Notes: a model not told the origin generated them from the sequence alone. 64,000 bases of DNA from Serratia sp. PL17 (GCF_017832355.1 NZ_JAFIBY010000004.1:310001-374000); one strand, 5' to 3'. Shown: positions 1-10,020, counted from the stretch's first letter. Numbers and translations: made by a program.

Positions 1-207
1 CGTAAGTCCCTGACGGGCAAAATCATCGCCGCCGAACGCCGTAACATCCCAACCCAGCTTCAGGTCGAACACCTCTTGCCACGGCTGGCGATCAAGCTGC
101 CGCCAAACGGGTGGGCTGAAATGGGCAAAAGGGGGTAACTGAACGTCAAAACGGGCAAAAAAGTGCTGGGTTTGCTGCAGAATATGATTCACGGCGGAAC
201 GGTTCAT
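1..207 (-). CDS. D-lyxose ketol-isomerase, N-terminal part (runs off the window)
   Basis: The first 69 codons of a minus-strand gene are present; the rest lies beyond base 1. The N-terminus has the features I remember for the D-lyxose/D-mannose isomerase family (cupin-fold, metal-dependent; characterised in Serratia proteamaculans, Providencia and E. coli O157): a leading MNRSAVNHIL helix, a PPFAHFSP turn, then EVFDLKLGWDVTAFG around residues 44-58. The enzyme interconverts D-lyxose and D-xylulose in the cytoplasm. It follows a sugar ABC importer on the same strand, as in the E. coli O157 cluster, so the importer probably delivers its substrate. An ERIC repeat fills the 185-bp gap between them. 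Confidence 0.75.
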   Translation of the reverse strand, partial: MNRSAVNHILQQTQHFFARFDVQLPPFAHFSPPVWRQLDRQPWQEVFDLKLGWDVTAFGGDDFARQGLT

Positions 208-262
208 GGTGCCTCCGGAAGCGCTTAAAGAATGGGGGGCCCGATCTGGCAGGCCCCGTAAA

Positions 263-388
263 TATACCCAAAATCATTCAAGATGCGTCTAGCCGGCAAC
301 TGAGTGAATCCCGATGAGCTTACTCAGGTAAGTGATTCGGGTTAACAAAGGCAGCCAACAAAGAGGCAGCTTGAAGGATAAGGGTATA
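263..388. repeat. ERIC repeat, copy 1
   Basis: 126-bp imperfect palindrome with TATACCC at one end and GGGTATA at the other. The central part contains GTGAATCCCGATGAGCTTAC and GGTAAGTGATTCGGGT, matching the conserved core of enterobacterial repetitive intergenic consensus elements, whose typical length is about 126 bp. It lies between the sugar-binding-protein gene and the lyxose isomerase gene and would be transcribed as a long hairpin, possibly affecting stability of the polycistronic message. Confidence 0.85.
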
Positions 389-392
389 ACGG

Positions 393-1334
393 TTATTTCA
401 CCGTCCAGCCTTTGTAGCTGCCAATATTGTTTTTATCGATCATGGTGACCGGGATCAGCACCGGACCGGTCGGTGCAGGTTTGCCCTGCAGGATTTGATA
501 ACCGATCTCGACCGCTTTGGCCGCCATAACCTGGGGATCCTGTGCTGGCGTCGCCACAAACAGTGAATTGCCGCGTTTAAGCGCTTCCTCGCCGTCCGGC
601 GATCCGTCTACGCCAACGATAAAGAATTCGCTACGCTGTGCTTGTTTCGCCGCCAGATCGGCACCGATCGCTGTCGGATCGTTAATCGCAAAGACACCGT
701 CGATCTTCGGATTGGCCGCCAGCAACGCGGTCATGATCTCCAACCCGCCTTCACGGCTGCCTTTCGCGTTCTGGTTATAAGACAGCAGCTTGATCTCTGG
801 GTGTTTCTTCAGCTCGGTCATGCAGCCTTCCACCCGGTTTTGCACGGCAGATACCGGTGGCCCATTGATGATCACCACGTTGCCTTTCTCTTTCAGGCGG
901 TCGCTGATGTATTTACATGCCATGGCACCGGCCTGAGTGTTGTCCGAGGTAATGGTGGCGTCGGCACCTTCGGCCGCCACGTCAACCGCCACCACCACGA
1001 TACCGGCATCCTTGGCGCGTTTGACGGCTGGGCCAATGCCCTTGGAATCCGCAGCGTTCAGGATGATCATATCGACCTTGGCAGCGATAAAGTTATCAAT
1101 CTGCGCCACCTGCTGACCAAGATCGTAACCGCTCGACACCAGCGTGACGTTTACCTTGTCACCGGCCAGCTCACGTGCCTTCAGCTCAGCCCCCTTGGTG
1201 ATCTGCACAAAGAACGGGTTGGCCAAATCCCCTACCGTCACCCCAATCGATCTCAACTCTTTTGCCTGCACCAACGACGCACTGCCGAGCGCAGCGGTAA
1301 CCAGTAAAGCGGTAATCAATGGCTTGAAACGCAT
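393..1334 (-). CDS. Periplasmic sugar-binding protein of a ribose-type ABC importer (RbsB-like)
   Basis: 313 aa. Residues 1-24 form a Sec signal peptide ending LVQA before KE. The mature protein is a Peripla_BP_4 two-lobe sugar-binding protein: DLANPFF near the start of lobe 1, NAADSKG in the hinge/ligand region, and AINDPTAIG and GVDGSPDG in lobe 2, all typical of ribose/xylose/galactose-type binders. It is the last importer component in the order ATPase, permease, binding protein. A 141-bp gap containing a hairpin precedes it, as expected for a binding protein made in excess. The neighbouring lyxose isomerase makes D-lyxose or a related pentose/mannose-type sugar the likeliest ligand; this is inference. 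Confidence 0.85.
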   Translation of the reverse strand: MRFKPLITALLVTAALGSASLVQAKELRSIGVTVGDLANPFFVQITKGAELKARELAGDKVNVTLVSSGYDLGQQVAQIDNFIAAKVDMIILNAADSKGIGPAVKRAKDAGIVVVAVDVAAEGADATITSDNTQAGAMACKYISDRLKEKGNVVIINGPPVSAVQNRVEGCMTELKKHPEIKLLSYNQNAKGSREGGLEIMTALLAANPKIDGVFAINDPTAIGADLAAKQAQRSEFFIVGVDGSPDGEEALKRGNSLFVATPAQDPQVMAAKAVEIGYQILQGKPAPTGPVLIPVTMIDKNNIGSYKGWTVK

Positions 1335-1429
1335 AGTGTTTTCCTCATTATTTTCTAATCTATGAAAAACCTGCCCCGGTGGGCGCTAACCAACTGATTT
1401 CTCTCACTCACTCAAACTTGCTCTAGGGT

Positions 1430-1464
1430 TTTCAAGCTGCAGCCAGCATGGCTGTCGCTTGAAA
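1430..1464 (-). promoter_or_regulatory. Intercistronic hairpin between permease and binding-protein genes
   Basis: Perfect 8-bp arms TTTCAAGC and GCTTGAAA enclose a second AGCCA/TGGCT pairing. The structure sits just after the permease stop codon. Such hairpins commonly stabilise or partly terminate transcripts so that binding protein and membrane components are made at different levels. No poly-T run follows, so partial termination or RNA processing fits better than full termination. Confidence 0.5.
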
Positions 1465-1475
1465 GACAACGGGTA

Positions 1476-2501
1476 TTAGTGTTGATAATTACGGGTGCGG
1501 TATTTATCGATCAGTACCGCGATGATGATGACGGCCCCTTTGATCACTAATTGCCAGAAGTAAGAGACCCCCATCAGCGTCATGCCGTTGTTGAGGGTAG
1601 CGATAATCAGCGCCCCCACCAGCGTGCCGGTAATGGTGCCAATGCCGCCGACAAAGCTGGTACCGCCGAGGATCACCGCAGCAATCGCATCCAGCTCATA
1701 GCCCATACCGAGATTGCCGTTGGCGCTGTAAAGCCGTGAGGCACTCATTATCCCCCCCAGCCCTGACAGCAAACCGCTCATACCGTAGACGAACAGCAGC
1801 ACCGCACCCACCTTGATCCCGGTCAGACGTGCCGCCTGGATGTTGCCGCCCACGGCATAGATGTGTACGCCCAGCGTGGTGCGGCGCAGGATAAACCAGC
1901 ACAGCGCAATGACGGCAAAAGCGATGATCACCAGCCAAGGGATCGGCCCCAGATAAGCATTGCCGATCCATTCAAAACTGATATTGGAGTTGATAATGGT
2001 GGTACCGTCTGCCAGCAAATAAGCGGCACCACGCAGTGCGGTATAGGTCCCGAGCGTGACGATAAACGGCGGCAAACCGGCGTAGGCCACCAAGAAACCG
2101 TTAAACAACCCCATGCCCAAGCCGGCCAGAAGCGCCAGCGGAATTGACATTCCGGCGAAGCCCGGCATCAATGAGACGGCCATTGCCACCACTGCCGTGG
2201 TGCCCAGCATCGAACCGACCGAGAGATCGATACCGCCGGTCAGGATGATAAAGGTCATGCCCGCCGCCAATACGATGTTAATTGACGCCTGCCGGGCGAT
2301 ATTCAGTAGGTTGGCATCGGTAAAAAAGTTTGGCGCAACAAAACCGAAAACGGCAACGATCAAGATCAATATCGGCAAGATACCGACGGTTTGCATCATA
2401 TCGCCCAGTAATGCCCGTTTTAGCGTAGGGTTCTTTGCACCTGGCGGCAGCGAATTTGATGTCATGGCAGGCTCCTTGAGCGTGGGGATAGAATTATTCA
2501 T
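1476..2501 (-). CDS. Ribose-type sugar ABC transporter permease (RbsC-like)
   Basis: 341 aa hydrophobic BPD_transp_2 permease with about eight to ten membrane segments. Family motifs include [13 protein letters not shown] near residue 90 and [19 protein letters not shown] near residue 280. The ATG at 2501 overlaps the ATPase stop codon in an ATGA junction, which suggests translational coupling. An alternative ATG at 2465 (329 aa) has a strong AAGGAG six bases upstream and cannot be excluded. It forms the inner-membrane channel of the importer with the adjacent ATPase and binding protein. Confidence 0.87.
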   Translation of the reverse strand: MNNSIPTLKEPAMTSNSLPPGAKNPTLKRALLGDMMQTVGILPILILIVAVFGFVAPNFFTDANLLNIARQASINIVLAAGMTFIILTGGIDLSVGSMLGTTAVVAMAVSLMPGFAGMSIPLALLAGLGMGLFNGFLVAYAGLPPFIVTLGTYTALRGAAYLLADGTTIINSNISFEWIGNAYLGPIPWLVIIAFAVIALCWFILRRTTLGVHIYAVGGNIQAARLTGIKVGAVLLFVYGMSGLLSGLGGIMSASRLYSANGNLGMGYELDAIAAVILGGTSFVGGIGTITGTLVGALIIATLNNGMTLMGVSYFWQLVIKGAVIIIAVLIDKYRTRNYQH

Positions 2502-4018
2502 GCGGTTGTCACCTGCGGCTGAGGGGAGTCGACGCCGGTTGCCAGCGCCATAATATTTTCCTGGCTGATATCACCGCCGTTCAGTTCCCCAACGATGCTG
2601 CCTTCGTGCATCACGTAGACCCGGTCGCTCATACCGACCACTTCAGGCAGTTCACTGGAGATCATCAGGATCGCCACACCCTGCTGTGCCATCTGGCTCA
2701 TGATGCGGTAAATTTCGCTTTTGGCACCGACGTCAACGCCGCGCGTCGGTTCGTCGAGGATCAGAATGCGCGGGCCGATCGCCACCCAGCGTGAAATCAG
2801 CAGCTTTTGCTGGTTGCCGCCGGACAGCCCACCGGCACGTACCTGGGCATGCGGCACGCGGATATTCAACAAGCTGATAGCGTCACTGGAAATACGCTGT
2901 GCCTTGCGGCGATTGAGCAGGCCATAGCGGCCGTCACGTTCCAGTGTCGCCATGACGATATTTTCATGCGCTGCCAGATCGAGGAATAACCCCTGCTCTT
3001 TGCGGTTTTCCGTAAGAAAACCGATACCCAGGGCAATGGCATCGCGCGGTGAATGGATATTGGCCAACGTGCCGTCAATCTCCACCGTGCCACCACTGGC
3101 CTTGCGCACGCCAAATATCAGCTGAGCCAGTTCGGATCGCCCGGCGCCCACCAACCCGGCAAGGCCAACAATTTCACCGGCGCGCACTTGCAGGCTGACG
3201 GGTTTCACCTTCTTGCCATCGGTCAGGCCGTGCAGCGTCAGGCGTGGTTCGCCCACCGCAATGCCCGGTTCCTTATTGAACAAATCACTTAATGGGCGGC
3301 CCACCATCATGCGCACCAATTCGCTGGCGGACAGTTTGTCGCGCATCAGGCTACCGACATATTGGCCGTCGCGCAGGACACTGACGCGGTCCGACAGTTC
3401 ATACACTTCCGCCATGCGATGGCTGATGTAAATAATCGCCATGCCCTCATCACGCAGGCGCTTGATCAGCTCGAACAATCGCTGCGTCTCACGTGAAGAA
3501 AGCGCCGCCGTCGGCTCATCCATAACCAGGATGCGGCTGTTGCGATGCAGCGCACGGGCAATTTCCACCTGTTGCTGCTCGGCGATGGTTAATTTCATCA
3601 CCCGATCGCCGGCGCTGAACTGAGCCCCCAAACGATCGATCACCTTCTGCGCGTCCAGCAACATCTGTCCGCGTTTTACCAGGCCACCGCGCTGGATCTC
3701 GCTGCCCAGAAATATGTTCTCTGCCACCGTCAAGTTCGGTGCAAGGTTCATTTCCTGATAAATCAGCGTGATGCCTGCTGCCAGGGCATCTTTTGGCCCT
3801 TTAATGGCGAACGGCTGCCCATCGATAAAAATTTCCCCGCTGCTGGCGATATAAGCGCCGGCCAATATTTTCATTAAGGTACTTTTACCTGCACCGTTTT
3901 CCCCCATCAACGCGTGAATTTCCCCGCGATATACCGTCAGATTGACGCCTTTAAGCGCATAAAACTGACCAAAACGCTTGGCGATGTTGTGCATTTCCAG
4001 AATCGGGATCGCGCTCAT
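2498..4018 (-). CDS. Sugar ABC transporter ATP-binding protein, double ATPase (RbsA/MglA-like)
   Basis: 506 aa with two tandem ATPase cassettes. The first has Walker [10 protein letters not shown], signature [13 protein letters not shown] and Walker [12 protein letters not shown]. The second has a degenerate Walker A (GLVGAGRSE), signature LSGGNQQK and [14 protein letters not shown], as is usual for RbsA/MglA/XylG proteins. ATG 4018 is preferred over the ATG six bases upstream because GAGG then has a 7-base spacing. It is the first gene of the minus-strand sugar operon; the promoter must lie in 4019-4159, shared with the divergent kinase gene. Confidence 0.9.
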   Translation of the reverse strand: MSAIPILEMHNIAKRFGQFYALKGVNLTVYRGEIHALMGENGAGKSTLMKILAGAYIASSGEIFIDGQPFAIKGPKDALAAGITLIYQEMNLAPNLTVAENIFLGSEIQRGGLVKRGQMLLDAQKVIDRLGAQFSAGDRVMKLTIAEQQQVEIARALHRNSRILVMDEPTAALSSRETQRLFELIKRLRDEGMAIIYISHRMAEVYELSDRVSVLRDGQYVGSLMRDKLSASELVRMMVGRPLSDLFNKEPGIAVGEPRLTLHGLTDGKKVKPVSLQVRAGEIVGLAGLVGAGRSELAQLIFGVRKASGGTVEIDGTLANIHSPRDAIALGIGFLTENRKEQGLFLDLAAHENIVMATLERDGRYGLLNRRKAQRISSDAISLLNIRVPHAQVRAGGLSGGNQQKLLISRWVAIGPRILILDEPTRGVDVGAKSEIYRIMSQMAQQGVAILMISSELPEVVGMSDRVYVMHEGSIVGELNGGDISQENIMALATGVDSPQPQVTTA

Positions 4019-4159
4019 CGTCATACCTCAGGTTAGGGTTCGGATTGAGAGCAGTTAACCACGCATAAATAAATGCAAAATGTCAGCGTCCATTCATCTT
4101 TGTCATATTGTTAATGAAACGGGGATCTATACTGCGAACAGTCAGTTACGGGAGATACG

Positions 4160-6772
4160 ATGCGCAGATTGCCTTTCCTTGCCGGTGCTCGTGGGCGCTT
4201 GCTGATGTTCAACCTGCTGGTTGTGGCGGTGACGCTCATGGTCAGTGGGGTGGCAATCGTCGGTTTTAACCATGCGGGCAAGCTGCAGGAACAGGTGCAG
4301 GCGCAGACGCTGAAAGAGATGAACGGCAGTATGGCGTTAAGCCGGGACACGTCAAACGTGGCGACCGCCGCGATTCGGCTTTCGCAAGTGGTTGGCGCGC
4401 TGGAGTACCAAAGCGAATCCGCTCGACTGAAACAGACTCAGCTGGCGCTACAGGCTTCACTCAGTCGGTTGGCAGAAGCACCCCTGGCACACAGTGAACC
4501 GGCCCTGGTCAAACGCATCATCAGCCGCAGTAACGCGTTGGAAACCAGTGTGACCCGCATGCTGGATCTCGGGCACGCGCGGCATTTACAACGCAATATT
4601 CTTCTCAGCGGCCTGTATCAGTCACAAAGCACGCTGCGGCATATCGCCAGCCTTAACCAACGCCATAACCTGAACCAACCTTCGCAGCCGCTTCTGAGCC
4701 AAATTGATCGGCTGCTGGCCATTGCCATTCAAACCCCAACGCCCAAGGCAGCAGCCCAACAGCTCGATAGCGTGATGGCCTACTGGCCGCAAAACAGCCC
4801 AGATGCGTTGGTGGATGAGAAAATGCGGCAATTTCGGGACAATGAACAACGGTTGCTGCCTGAAACACTGGAGTTGGAGCAAAGCGATCTCGCCCTAGCC
4901 TATTACACCTACCATATCAAAGCGTTAGTCGCGATGCTCAACGATGATATCAATCTTTACGTACAGAAAGTGGCGGACGAATCGGAGCTACGTACCCACC
5001 AAACGCACCATGAACTCAGTTCCATCAGCGTATTTATCGGCCTGTTTGCGCTGCTGGCGCTGGTGATTACCGGTTTCGCCGGGTTGTATATCTACCGCAA
5101 CCTCGGCTCGAACCTGACCGCAATTGCTAACGCCATGACGCGGTTGGCACGGGGTGAGCGCGATGTCAGCGTACCCGCGCTGCAACGCCGCGATGAATTG
5201 GGCGAACTGGCACGCGCATTCAACGTTTTTGCACGTAATACCGCCTCACTCGAACAGACTTCCCGCCTGTTGAAAGAGAAAAGCACCCAGTTGGAAACCA
5301 CGTTTCTGGCGATGCGCGACGGCTTCGCACTCTTTGATAACGACGGTCAATTGGTCGTGTGGAACCCGCAATATCCTCTCCTGTTGGGATTAAACGAACA
5401 CCAATTACACCGGGGACAACACTACCGCGAGCTGCTGCAACACGTGACGCCTCCGGCCGGCCAGCGTTGGGATGCGGTGTTGGCCAACCTCTCCAGCGAA
5501 CTGCCGCAACCGCAGGAGCTAAGGCTGAGCGATGGGCGCACCGTCGAGCTGCGTTTTAGCCCGGTACCAAACCGTGGCGTGGTCAACGTGGTGCTGGAGC
5601 GTACCGAGCGTAAAGCGTTGGAAGAAGCACTGTTGCACAGTCAAAAAATGAAAGCAGTCGGCCAACTCACCGGCGGATTGGCGCATGATTTTAATAACCT
5701 GTTGGCGGTAATTATCGGCAGTTTGGAGCTGACGACCCAGCAGACACAGGACGCACAGACTGAGCAACGCATCGCTCGCGCACTGAAGGCTGCCGAACGC
5801 GGGGCACAGCTCACCCAGCGACTGCTGGCGTTCTCTCGTAAACAGGCACTGCACCCGCAGGCCATCACGCTTCACCTGCTGGTAGAAAATCTGCAGGAGT
5901 TGCTACGTCATTCACTGCCCACGACGCTGTCCCTGGTCATTGAGTCTCAGCATCCCGGCTGGCCGGCGTGGGTTGATGCTAACCAGTTAGAAAATGCGCT
6001 GATCAATCTGGTGGTCAACGCCCGCGACGCCATGGAGGGCCGCAGCGGCATAGTGAAGATCAGGACCTACAACCAACGCGTGGTGCGCAGCGGCGGCAAG
6101 AAACAGGACATGGTGACGTTAGAGGTGATCGACACCGGCTGTGGTATGTCGGAAGAGGTCAAAGCGCAGGTGTTCGAACCCTTCTTCACCACCAAGGCCG
6201 TGGGCAGCGGCAGTGGACTGGGGCTGTCGATGGTATACGGGTTTGTTCGCCAGTCAGGTGGCCGGGTACAGATTGAAACCACTCCGGGCCAAGGGACACT
6301 GGTGCGCTTGCAGTTGCCACGAGCGCCTACGCCAGCACTGATAGACGCACCGGCCCTGCCAACCGAGGAAGATGACGACAGCGGCAACCTGGTACTGGTA
6401 TTGGAAGATGAAAACGACGTGCGCTATACGTTGTGTGAACATCTACACCAGCTCGGCTACCTGACGCTGGACTGTGCGGACAGCCATGAAGCACTGGCGC
6501 TGTTACGTCAGACGTCGGATATCGGCGTACTGATAAGCGACCTGATGTTACCGGGCGAGCTGGACGGCGCACAGGTGATTGGGCTGGCGCGAGAGATTAA
6601 TCCGCGCATCACGGCCTTGTTGATCAGCGGTCAGGATATACGTCGAAACCACGAAGACACGCTGCCTAATGTGGAATTGCTGCGCAAGCCTTTCAGCCAG
6701 CGTCAGCTGGCGATGGCGTTGCAACGGGCACGTCGTTCAAACGCGGTCGACGACGCAATTGAGAGGGAATGA
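4160..6772 (+). CDS. Hybrid sensor histidine kinase with PAS and receiver domains
   Basis: 870 aa. TM1 (about 14-35), a ~250-residue periplasmic sensor, TM2 (about 289-311), HAMP (to ~365), PAS-7-like domain (about 376-480, AMRDGFALFDNDGQ), HisKA with the phospho-acceptor His509 in LAHDFNNLLAVI, HATPase (NLVVNARDAM, DTGCGM, GSGSGLGLSMVYGF) and a C-terminal receiver (about 747-860) with Asp794 in LISDLMLPG. The layout resembles TorS-type hybrids without an Hpt domain. No partner response regulator is adjacent. Its divergent placement, 141 bp from the sugar ABC operon, suggests the sensed signal could be linked to that sugar or its metabolism; this is inference. Confidence 0.9.
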   Translation: MRRLPFLAGARGRLLMFNLLVVAVTLMVSGVAIVGFNHAGKLQEQVQAQTLKEMNGSMALSRDTSNVATAAIRLSQVVGALEYQSESARLKQTQLALQASLSRLAEAPLAHSEPALVKRIISRSNALETSVTRMLDLGHARHLQRNILLSGLYQSQSTLRHIASLNQRHNLNQPSQPLLSQIDRLLAIAIQTPTPKAAAQQLDSVMAYWPQNSPDALVDEKMRQFRDNEQRLLPETLELEQSDLALAYYTYHIKALVAMLNDDINLYVQKVADESELRTHQTHHELSSISVFIGLFALLALVITGFAGLYIYRNLGSNLTAIANAMTRLARGERDVSVPALQRRDELGELARAFNVFARNTASLEQTSRLLKEKSTQLETTFLAMRDGFALFDNDGQLVVWNPQYPLLLGLNEHQLHRGQHYRELLQHVTPPAGQRWDAVLANLSSELPQPQELRLSDGRTVELRFSPVPNRGVVNVVLERTERKALEEALLHSQKMKAVGQLTGGLAHDFNNLLAVIIGSLELTTQQTQDAQTEQRIARALKAAERGAQLTQRLLAFSRKQALHPQAITLHLLVENLQELLRHSLPTTLSLVIESQHPGWPAWVDANQLENALINLVVNARDAMEGRSGIVKIRTYNQRVVRSGGKKQDMVTLEVIDTGCGMSEEVKAQVFEPFFTTKAVGSGSGLGLSMVYGFVRQSGGRVQIETTPGQGTLVRLQLPRAPTPALIDAPALPTEEDDDSGNLVLVLEDENDVRYTLCEHLHQLGYLTLDCADSHEALALLRQTSDIGVLISDLMLPGELDGAQVIGLAREINPRITALLISGQDIRRNHEDTLPNVELLRKPFSQRQLAMALQRARRSNAVDDAIERE

Positions 6773-6860
6773 GGCGATTTTTCGCCTCTGATTCGTTATT
6801 ATGCCGCCCTGCTTTTGATGAATAAGCGTGCCAGATGCACGCCCAGCCAGGGATAACATT

Positions 6861-7772
6861 ATGCTGTGGTTTAAGAATTTGATGGTTTACCGTTTGAGCC
6901 GCGAAGTTGCGCTAAACGCGGATGAAATGGAAAAACAGCTCAGCGCCTTTGCTTTCACCCCGTGCGGCAGCCAGGACATGGCGAAAACCGGCTGGGTCTC
7001 CCCGATGGGCTCGCACAGCGACGCATTGACGCATGCAGTGAATGGCCAGATCGTCATCTGTGCGCGCAAGGAAGAAAAAATCCTGCCGTCGCCGGTCATC
7101 AAGCAAGAGTTGCAGGCCAAAATTGAACGCCTGGAAGGTGAGCAACACCGTAAACTGAAGAAAACCGAGAAAGACGCACTGAAAGACGAAGTGCTGCACA
7201 GCCTGCTGCCGCGTGCCTTCAGCCGCTTTAACCAAACGTTTATGTGGATAGACACCGTCAACGATCTGATCATGGTTGATGCTGCCAGCGCCAAGCGTGC
7301 GGAAGATACACTCGCGCTGTTGCGCAAAAGCCTGGGTTCTCTGCCCGTGGTGCCGTTGACCATGGAAAGCCCAATTGAACTGACGCTGACTGAATGGGTA
7401 CGCTCCGGCGAACTGCCTGCGGGCTTTATCATTCAGGACGAAGCGGAACTGAAGGCAATTCTGGAAGATGGCGGCGTTATTCGCTGCAAAAAACAGAACC
7501 TGATCAGCGATGAGATTGCGGTGCACATTGAAGCCGGCAAGCTGGTGACCAAACTGGCGGTTGACTGGCAAGAACGCATTCAACTGGTCCTGGCGGACGA
7601 CGGCTCGTTGAAACGTCTGAAGTTTGCTGATGCGCTGCGCGAGCAGAATGACGACATCGATCGTGACGATTTTGCCCAGCGTTTTGACGCCGACTTCATC
7701 CTGATGACCAGCGAGCTGGCGGCGTTAATCAAGAACACCATCGAAGCTCTGGGTGGCGAAGCCCAGCGTTGA
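6861..7772 (+). CDS. rdgC: Recombination-associated protein RdgC
   Basis: 303 aa, the usual RdgC length. It starts [15 protein letters not shown] and contains the conserved [14 protein letters not shown] and [12 protein letters not shown] stretches and a C-terminus ending LGGEAQR, as I recall for E. coli RdgC. RdgC is a ring-forming, non-specific DNA-binding protein of the nucleoid that limits RecA access to DNA. An in-frame ATG 33 bases upstream gives a longer reading frame, but the start at 6861 matches the family. Single gene with no obvious operon partner. Confidence 0.96.
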   Translation: MLWFKNLMVYRLSREVALNADEMEKQLSAFAFTPCGSQDMAKTGWVSPMGSHSDALTHAVNGQIVICARKEEKILPSPVIKQELQAKIERLEGEQHRKLKKTEKDALKDEVLHSLLPRAFSRFNQTFMWIDTVNDLIMVDAASAKRAEDTLALLRKSLGSLPVVPLTMESPIELTLTEWVRSGELPAGFIIQDEAELKAILEDGGVIRCKKQNLISDEIAVHIEAGKLVTKLAVDWQERIQLVLADDGSLKRLKFADALREQNDDIDRDDFAQRFDADFILMTSELAALIKNTIEALGGEAQR

Positions 7773-7827
7773 GCCTGCAAAAACTGCGCCTTTGCTCCAG
7801 ATGCGCAGCTTTTGCCAAATAAACAAC

Positions 7828-7949
7828 CTACCCAAATTAATTTGAGTTGCAGCCAGGTGGCAAGTGCGAGAACCCCAGGGACTTACGCAAGTAAGTGACT
7901 GGGGTGAGTGCGCGCGGCCAACAGCGCTGCGGCGTCAAGTAAAGGGTAG
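7828..7949. repeat. ERIC repeat, copy 2
   Basis: 122-bp palindromic element bounded by CTACCC and GGGTAG. It contains AAGTAAGTGACTGGGGTGAG, which agrees with the classical ERIC2 primer region. It lies between the convergent rdgC and ppnP genes, where its hairpin may also act in transcript-end formation. Confidence 0.9.
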
Positions 7950-7951
7950 GA

Positions 7952-8242
7952 TTATTTACTTAAGTAGCGGCACAGATAGGCCGTTGCATCGGCAACCTGC
8001 AGGTTGAACTCACTGTGGCCCGGTACGAAGAACTTCTCACCCGGCATAAATACCTGCCAATCCGGCGAGCCCGGCAACAACACTTTCAACGCGCCGGTAA
8101 TTACGGTCATTTCTTCCGGCTGGGCGGTGCTGAAGGTGTACTCTCCCTCTTCCATAACACCGACGCTGGTAAGGCCGATGCTGCTACTATCGAAACCGAT
8201 AGACTTCACTTTTCCGGCAAAATACTCGTTCACTTTCAGCAT
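7952..8242 (-). CDS. ppnP: Pyrimidine/purine nucleoside phosphorylase
   Basis: 96 aa, single cupin domain, matching YaiE/PpnP of E. coli in length and motifs: [13 protein letters not shown] at the start, [28 protein letters not shown] and a [15 protein letters not shown]-terminal strand. PpnP cleaves a broad range of nucleosides with phosphate to give ribose-1-phosphate and the free base in the cytoplasm. In E. coli it lies in the same region as yaiA, aroL and rdgC, so the neighbourhood is conserved. Confidence 0.93.
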   Translation of the reverse strand: MLKVNEYFAGKVKSIGFDSSSIGLTSVGVMEEGEYTFSTAQPEEMTVITGALKVLLPGSPDWQVFMPGEKFFVPGHSEFNLQVADATAYLCRYLSK

Positions 8243-8517
8243 AGACTGGCACCCGCGTAATCAACTTTATGGGGAATCCATATTGGGGGATTAAGGTTGA
8301 TCTGTCACTGGTTTTTCACGCGAAATGCGATCGAGACGCAGAGTAAAGTTCTGCAGAGTGGAGATGTGCCAGATAGCCATTCTGCATCCTGGCTTCAAAA
8401 GGCACCGCATACCAGATTCAGAAAGTGGCATACAACTTTATTCGCTATTTTAATCAGTCAATTAGCAAAAAAAATGAATAAAGAAACCGGCCTTGCGCCG
8501 GCTTCTGGGGATGTCGA

Positions 8518-8718
8518 TTAATCTTCCAGCGTAGGATCTTCGTAGCGATGCTTGGCATCAAGCGCTTCCTGCTCGGTAGGATGCTCACTGAGCAGCGTGT
8601 TCGGCTCAATGTCATCGGTACGCACCTCAAAACGGTGCATATGCAAGCTCGGATCGCCCCGGTCAACGGCGACCACTCGGGCGGTTCTCGGATAGCCAGG
8701 TCGGTCATTTTCGCGCAT
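8518..8718 (-). CDS. yaiA: YaiA family protein
   Basis: 66 aa, small and acidic, with the YaiA C-terminal signature LLSEHPTEQEALDAKHRYED. The ATG at 8718 is favoured because AGGGGAG sits six bases upstream; the ATG at 8724 directly abuts that Shine-Dalgarno. Function is unknown. In E. coli it accompanies aroL, and here it is in the same neighbourhood but separated from aroL by two other genes. No membrane or signal segment is visible. Confidence 0.88.
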   Translation of the reverse strand: MRENDRPGYPRTARVVAVDRGDPSLHMHRFEVRTDDIEPNTLLSEHPTEQEALDAKHRYEDPTLED

Positions 8719-8764
8719 GCTCATCTCCCCTGTGATTCCACAAGCTTAAGTATAGCAGCGCTAT

Positions 8765-9169
8765 TTAGACCGACACGCATGACCCCAGGTCGCGATCGCC
8801 GTGCTCCCCCTCCAGCAATTGCGTCAGTTCATCGCAGGCGCTGATTTTTCCGTCACGCACAGTGAAATGCGCCAGCACCTTGACCAAGCTACTGCCGCCA
8901 TCGCGTTTTTCCACCCGTACCAGATGGTGCGTCAACACCGCGTCGCCCTGCCCGGCAACCGCGACAAACACCAATGTCATGCTACGGGTGAGCTGCTTCA
9001 GCAACGCCATATGTTGTACAAACTGCGAATAATCGAGCGTTTTACCATCCACCTGCTGGTGGTAATCCGCATGGAAGAATTCAGCGATCAGTGCGGGTTG
9101 GTGCTGCGGGGTAGCAACCACCTGCTGCAAGGCGTCGAGCACAATGGCGGCTGGGGTCTTCAAGGTCAT
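8765..9169 (-). CDS. SnoaL-like / NTF2-fold protein
   Basis: 134 aa from the ATG at 9169, which has GGAGA upstream; a longer frame reaching 9265 would run into the divergent regulator's promoter. The sequence has the alpha/beta barrel pattern of SnoaL-like proteins: an AEFFHADYHQQVDG helix-turn, FVQHMALLKQL, and a final strand ALVKVLAHFTVRDGKI-like with the usual D-G-K-I turn. Members are small cyclases, isomerases or binding proteins, and the substrate cannot be inferred. It is divergent from an AraC-type regulator 101 bp away, its likely controller. Confidence 0.7.
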   Translation of the reverse strand: MTLKTPAAIVLDALQQVVATPQHQPALIAEFFHADYHQQVDGKTLDYSQFVQHMALLKQLTRSMTLVFVAVAGQGDAVLTHHLVRVEKRDGGSSLVKVLAHFTVRDGKISACDELTQLLEGEHGDRDLGSCVSV

Positions 9170-9270
9170 CAGCAATCTCCAGAATTGAATGAAGCGGAGA
9201 TCATAGCGCGACCAGAGCGTGGCATAATAAGCGCACTGGGACTTTTTATACTGTAAATCGGCCAATCAAT

Positions 9271-10020
9271 ATGATCCTGCAAAGCGAGCGACTCTGGCAT
9301 GAGAAAAAACACCTGACGCCTTGGCATCAACATACCGAGGGGCAAATCTATTTGTTAACCCATGGCATGATCGCACTGGAAACCCACGAGCGGCAATGGG
9401 CAATGACCGCGGGTAATATTGGCTGGCTGCCCCCTCATTGCGCACATCAGGCGGTGGCGTGCGGCAACGTAGCAGGCTGGAGCCTATATGTGCCGGAAGC
9501 TTACTGTGGCGGATTACCTGAACAACCCCGGCTAAGTACCGCCTCCGGGTTGATTCAGGCGCTTGTGGAACGCATAACGCCCTTCGCCGGGCAAAAGTTG
9601 AACGCGCCGCAGCGGCGGCTATTGCATGTATTGTTAGATGAAGTCCGTGCTCAGGAAAGCGCCCCGCTCCAACTGCCGCTACCGCAGGACGCGCGGTTGT
9701 TGAAAATTGCGCGTGCACTGCTGAACGATCCTGCTGACAACCGGAGCCAGATTGAATGGGCTGCCTGGGCCGGACTGAGCGTCCGCACCCTGAGCCGCCG
9801 TTTTATTGGCGAAACTGGCGTCACTTTCGCCCGCTGGCGCCAACAAGCCCGGGTGATCCGCTCGCTGGAGCCATTGTCGCGCGGCGAGTCCGTCAATCGG
9901 ATCGCCGGCGACTACGGTTACGAGAATGTCAGTGCCTACATTGCCGCTTTCCGTCAACGTTTTGGCATCACGCCGGGGCTGTATTTTACAGCGCACCCAG
10001 CCGATCAGGCACACTCGTAG
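9271..10020 (+). CDS. AraC family transcriptional regulator
   Basis: 249 aa. The N-terminal ~110 residues form a cupin sensor with HQHTEGQIYLL and GNIGWLPPHCAH metal/ligand-pocket-like strands. The C-terminal ~100 residues carry two helix-turn-helix units ending in NRIAGDYGYENVSAYIAAFR followed by FGITPGLYF, the AraC signature. It resembles the NimR/YdeO-like group in which the regulator is encoded divergently from its target. The target here would be the SnoaL-like gene. Confidence 0.85.
   Translation: MILQSERLWHEKKHLTPWHQHTEGQIYLLTHGMIALETHERQWAMTAGNIGWLPPHCAHQAVACGNVAGWSLYVPEAYCGGLPEQPRLSTASGLIQALVERITPFAGQKLNAPQRRLLHVLLDEVRAQESAPLQLPLPQDARLLKIARALLNDPADNRSQIEWAAWAGLSVRTLSRRFIGETGVTFARWRQQARVIRSLEPLSRGESVNRIAGDYGYENVSAYIAAFRQRFGITPGLYFTAHPADQAHS

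Noticed and set aside
642-1307. 221-codon plus-strand open frame
   Set aside because: Opposite the sugar-binding-protein gene, which has a signal peptide and family motifs.
6912-7583. 223-codon minus-strand open frame
   Set aside because: Opposite rdgC, which is unmistakable.
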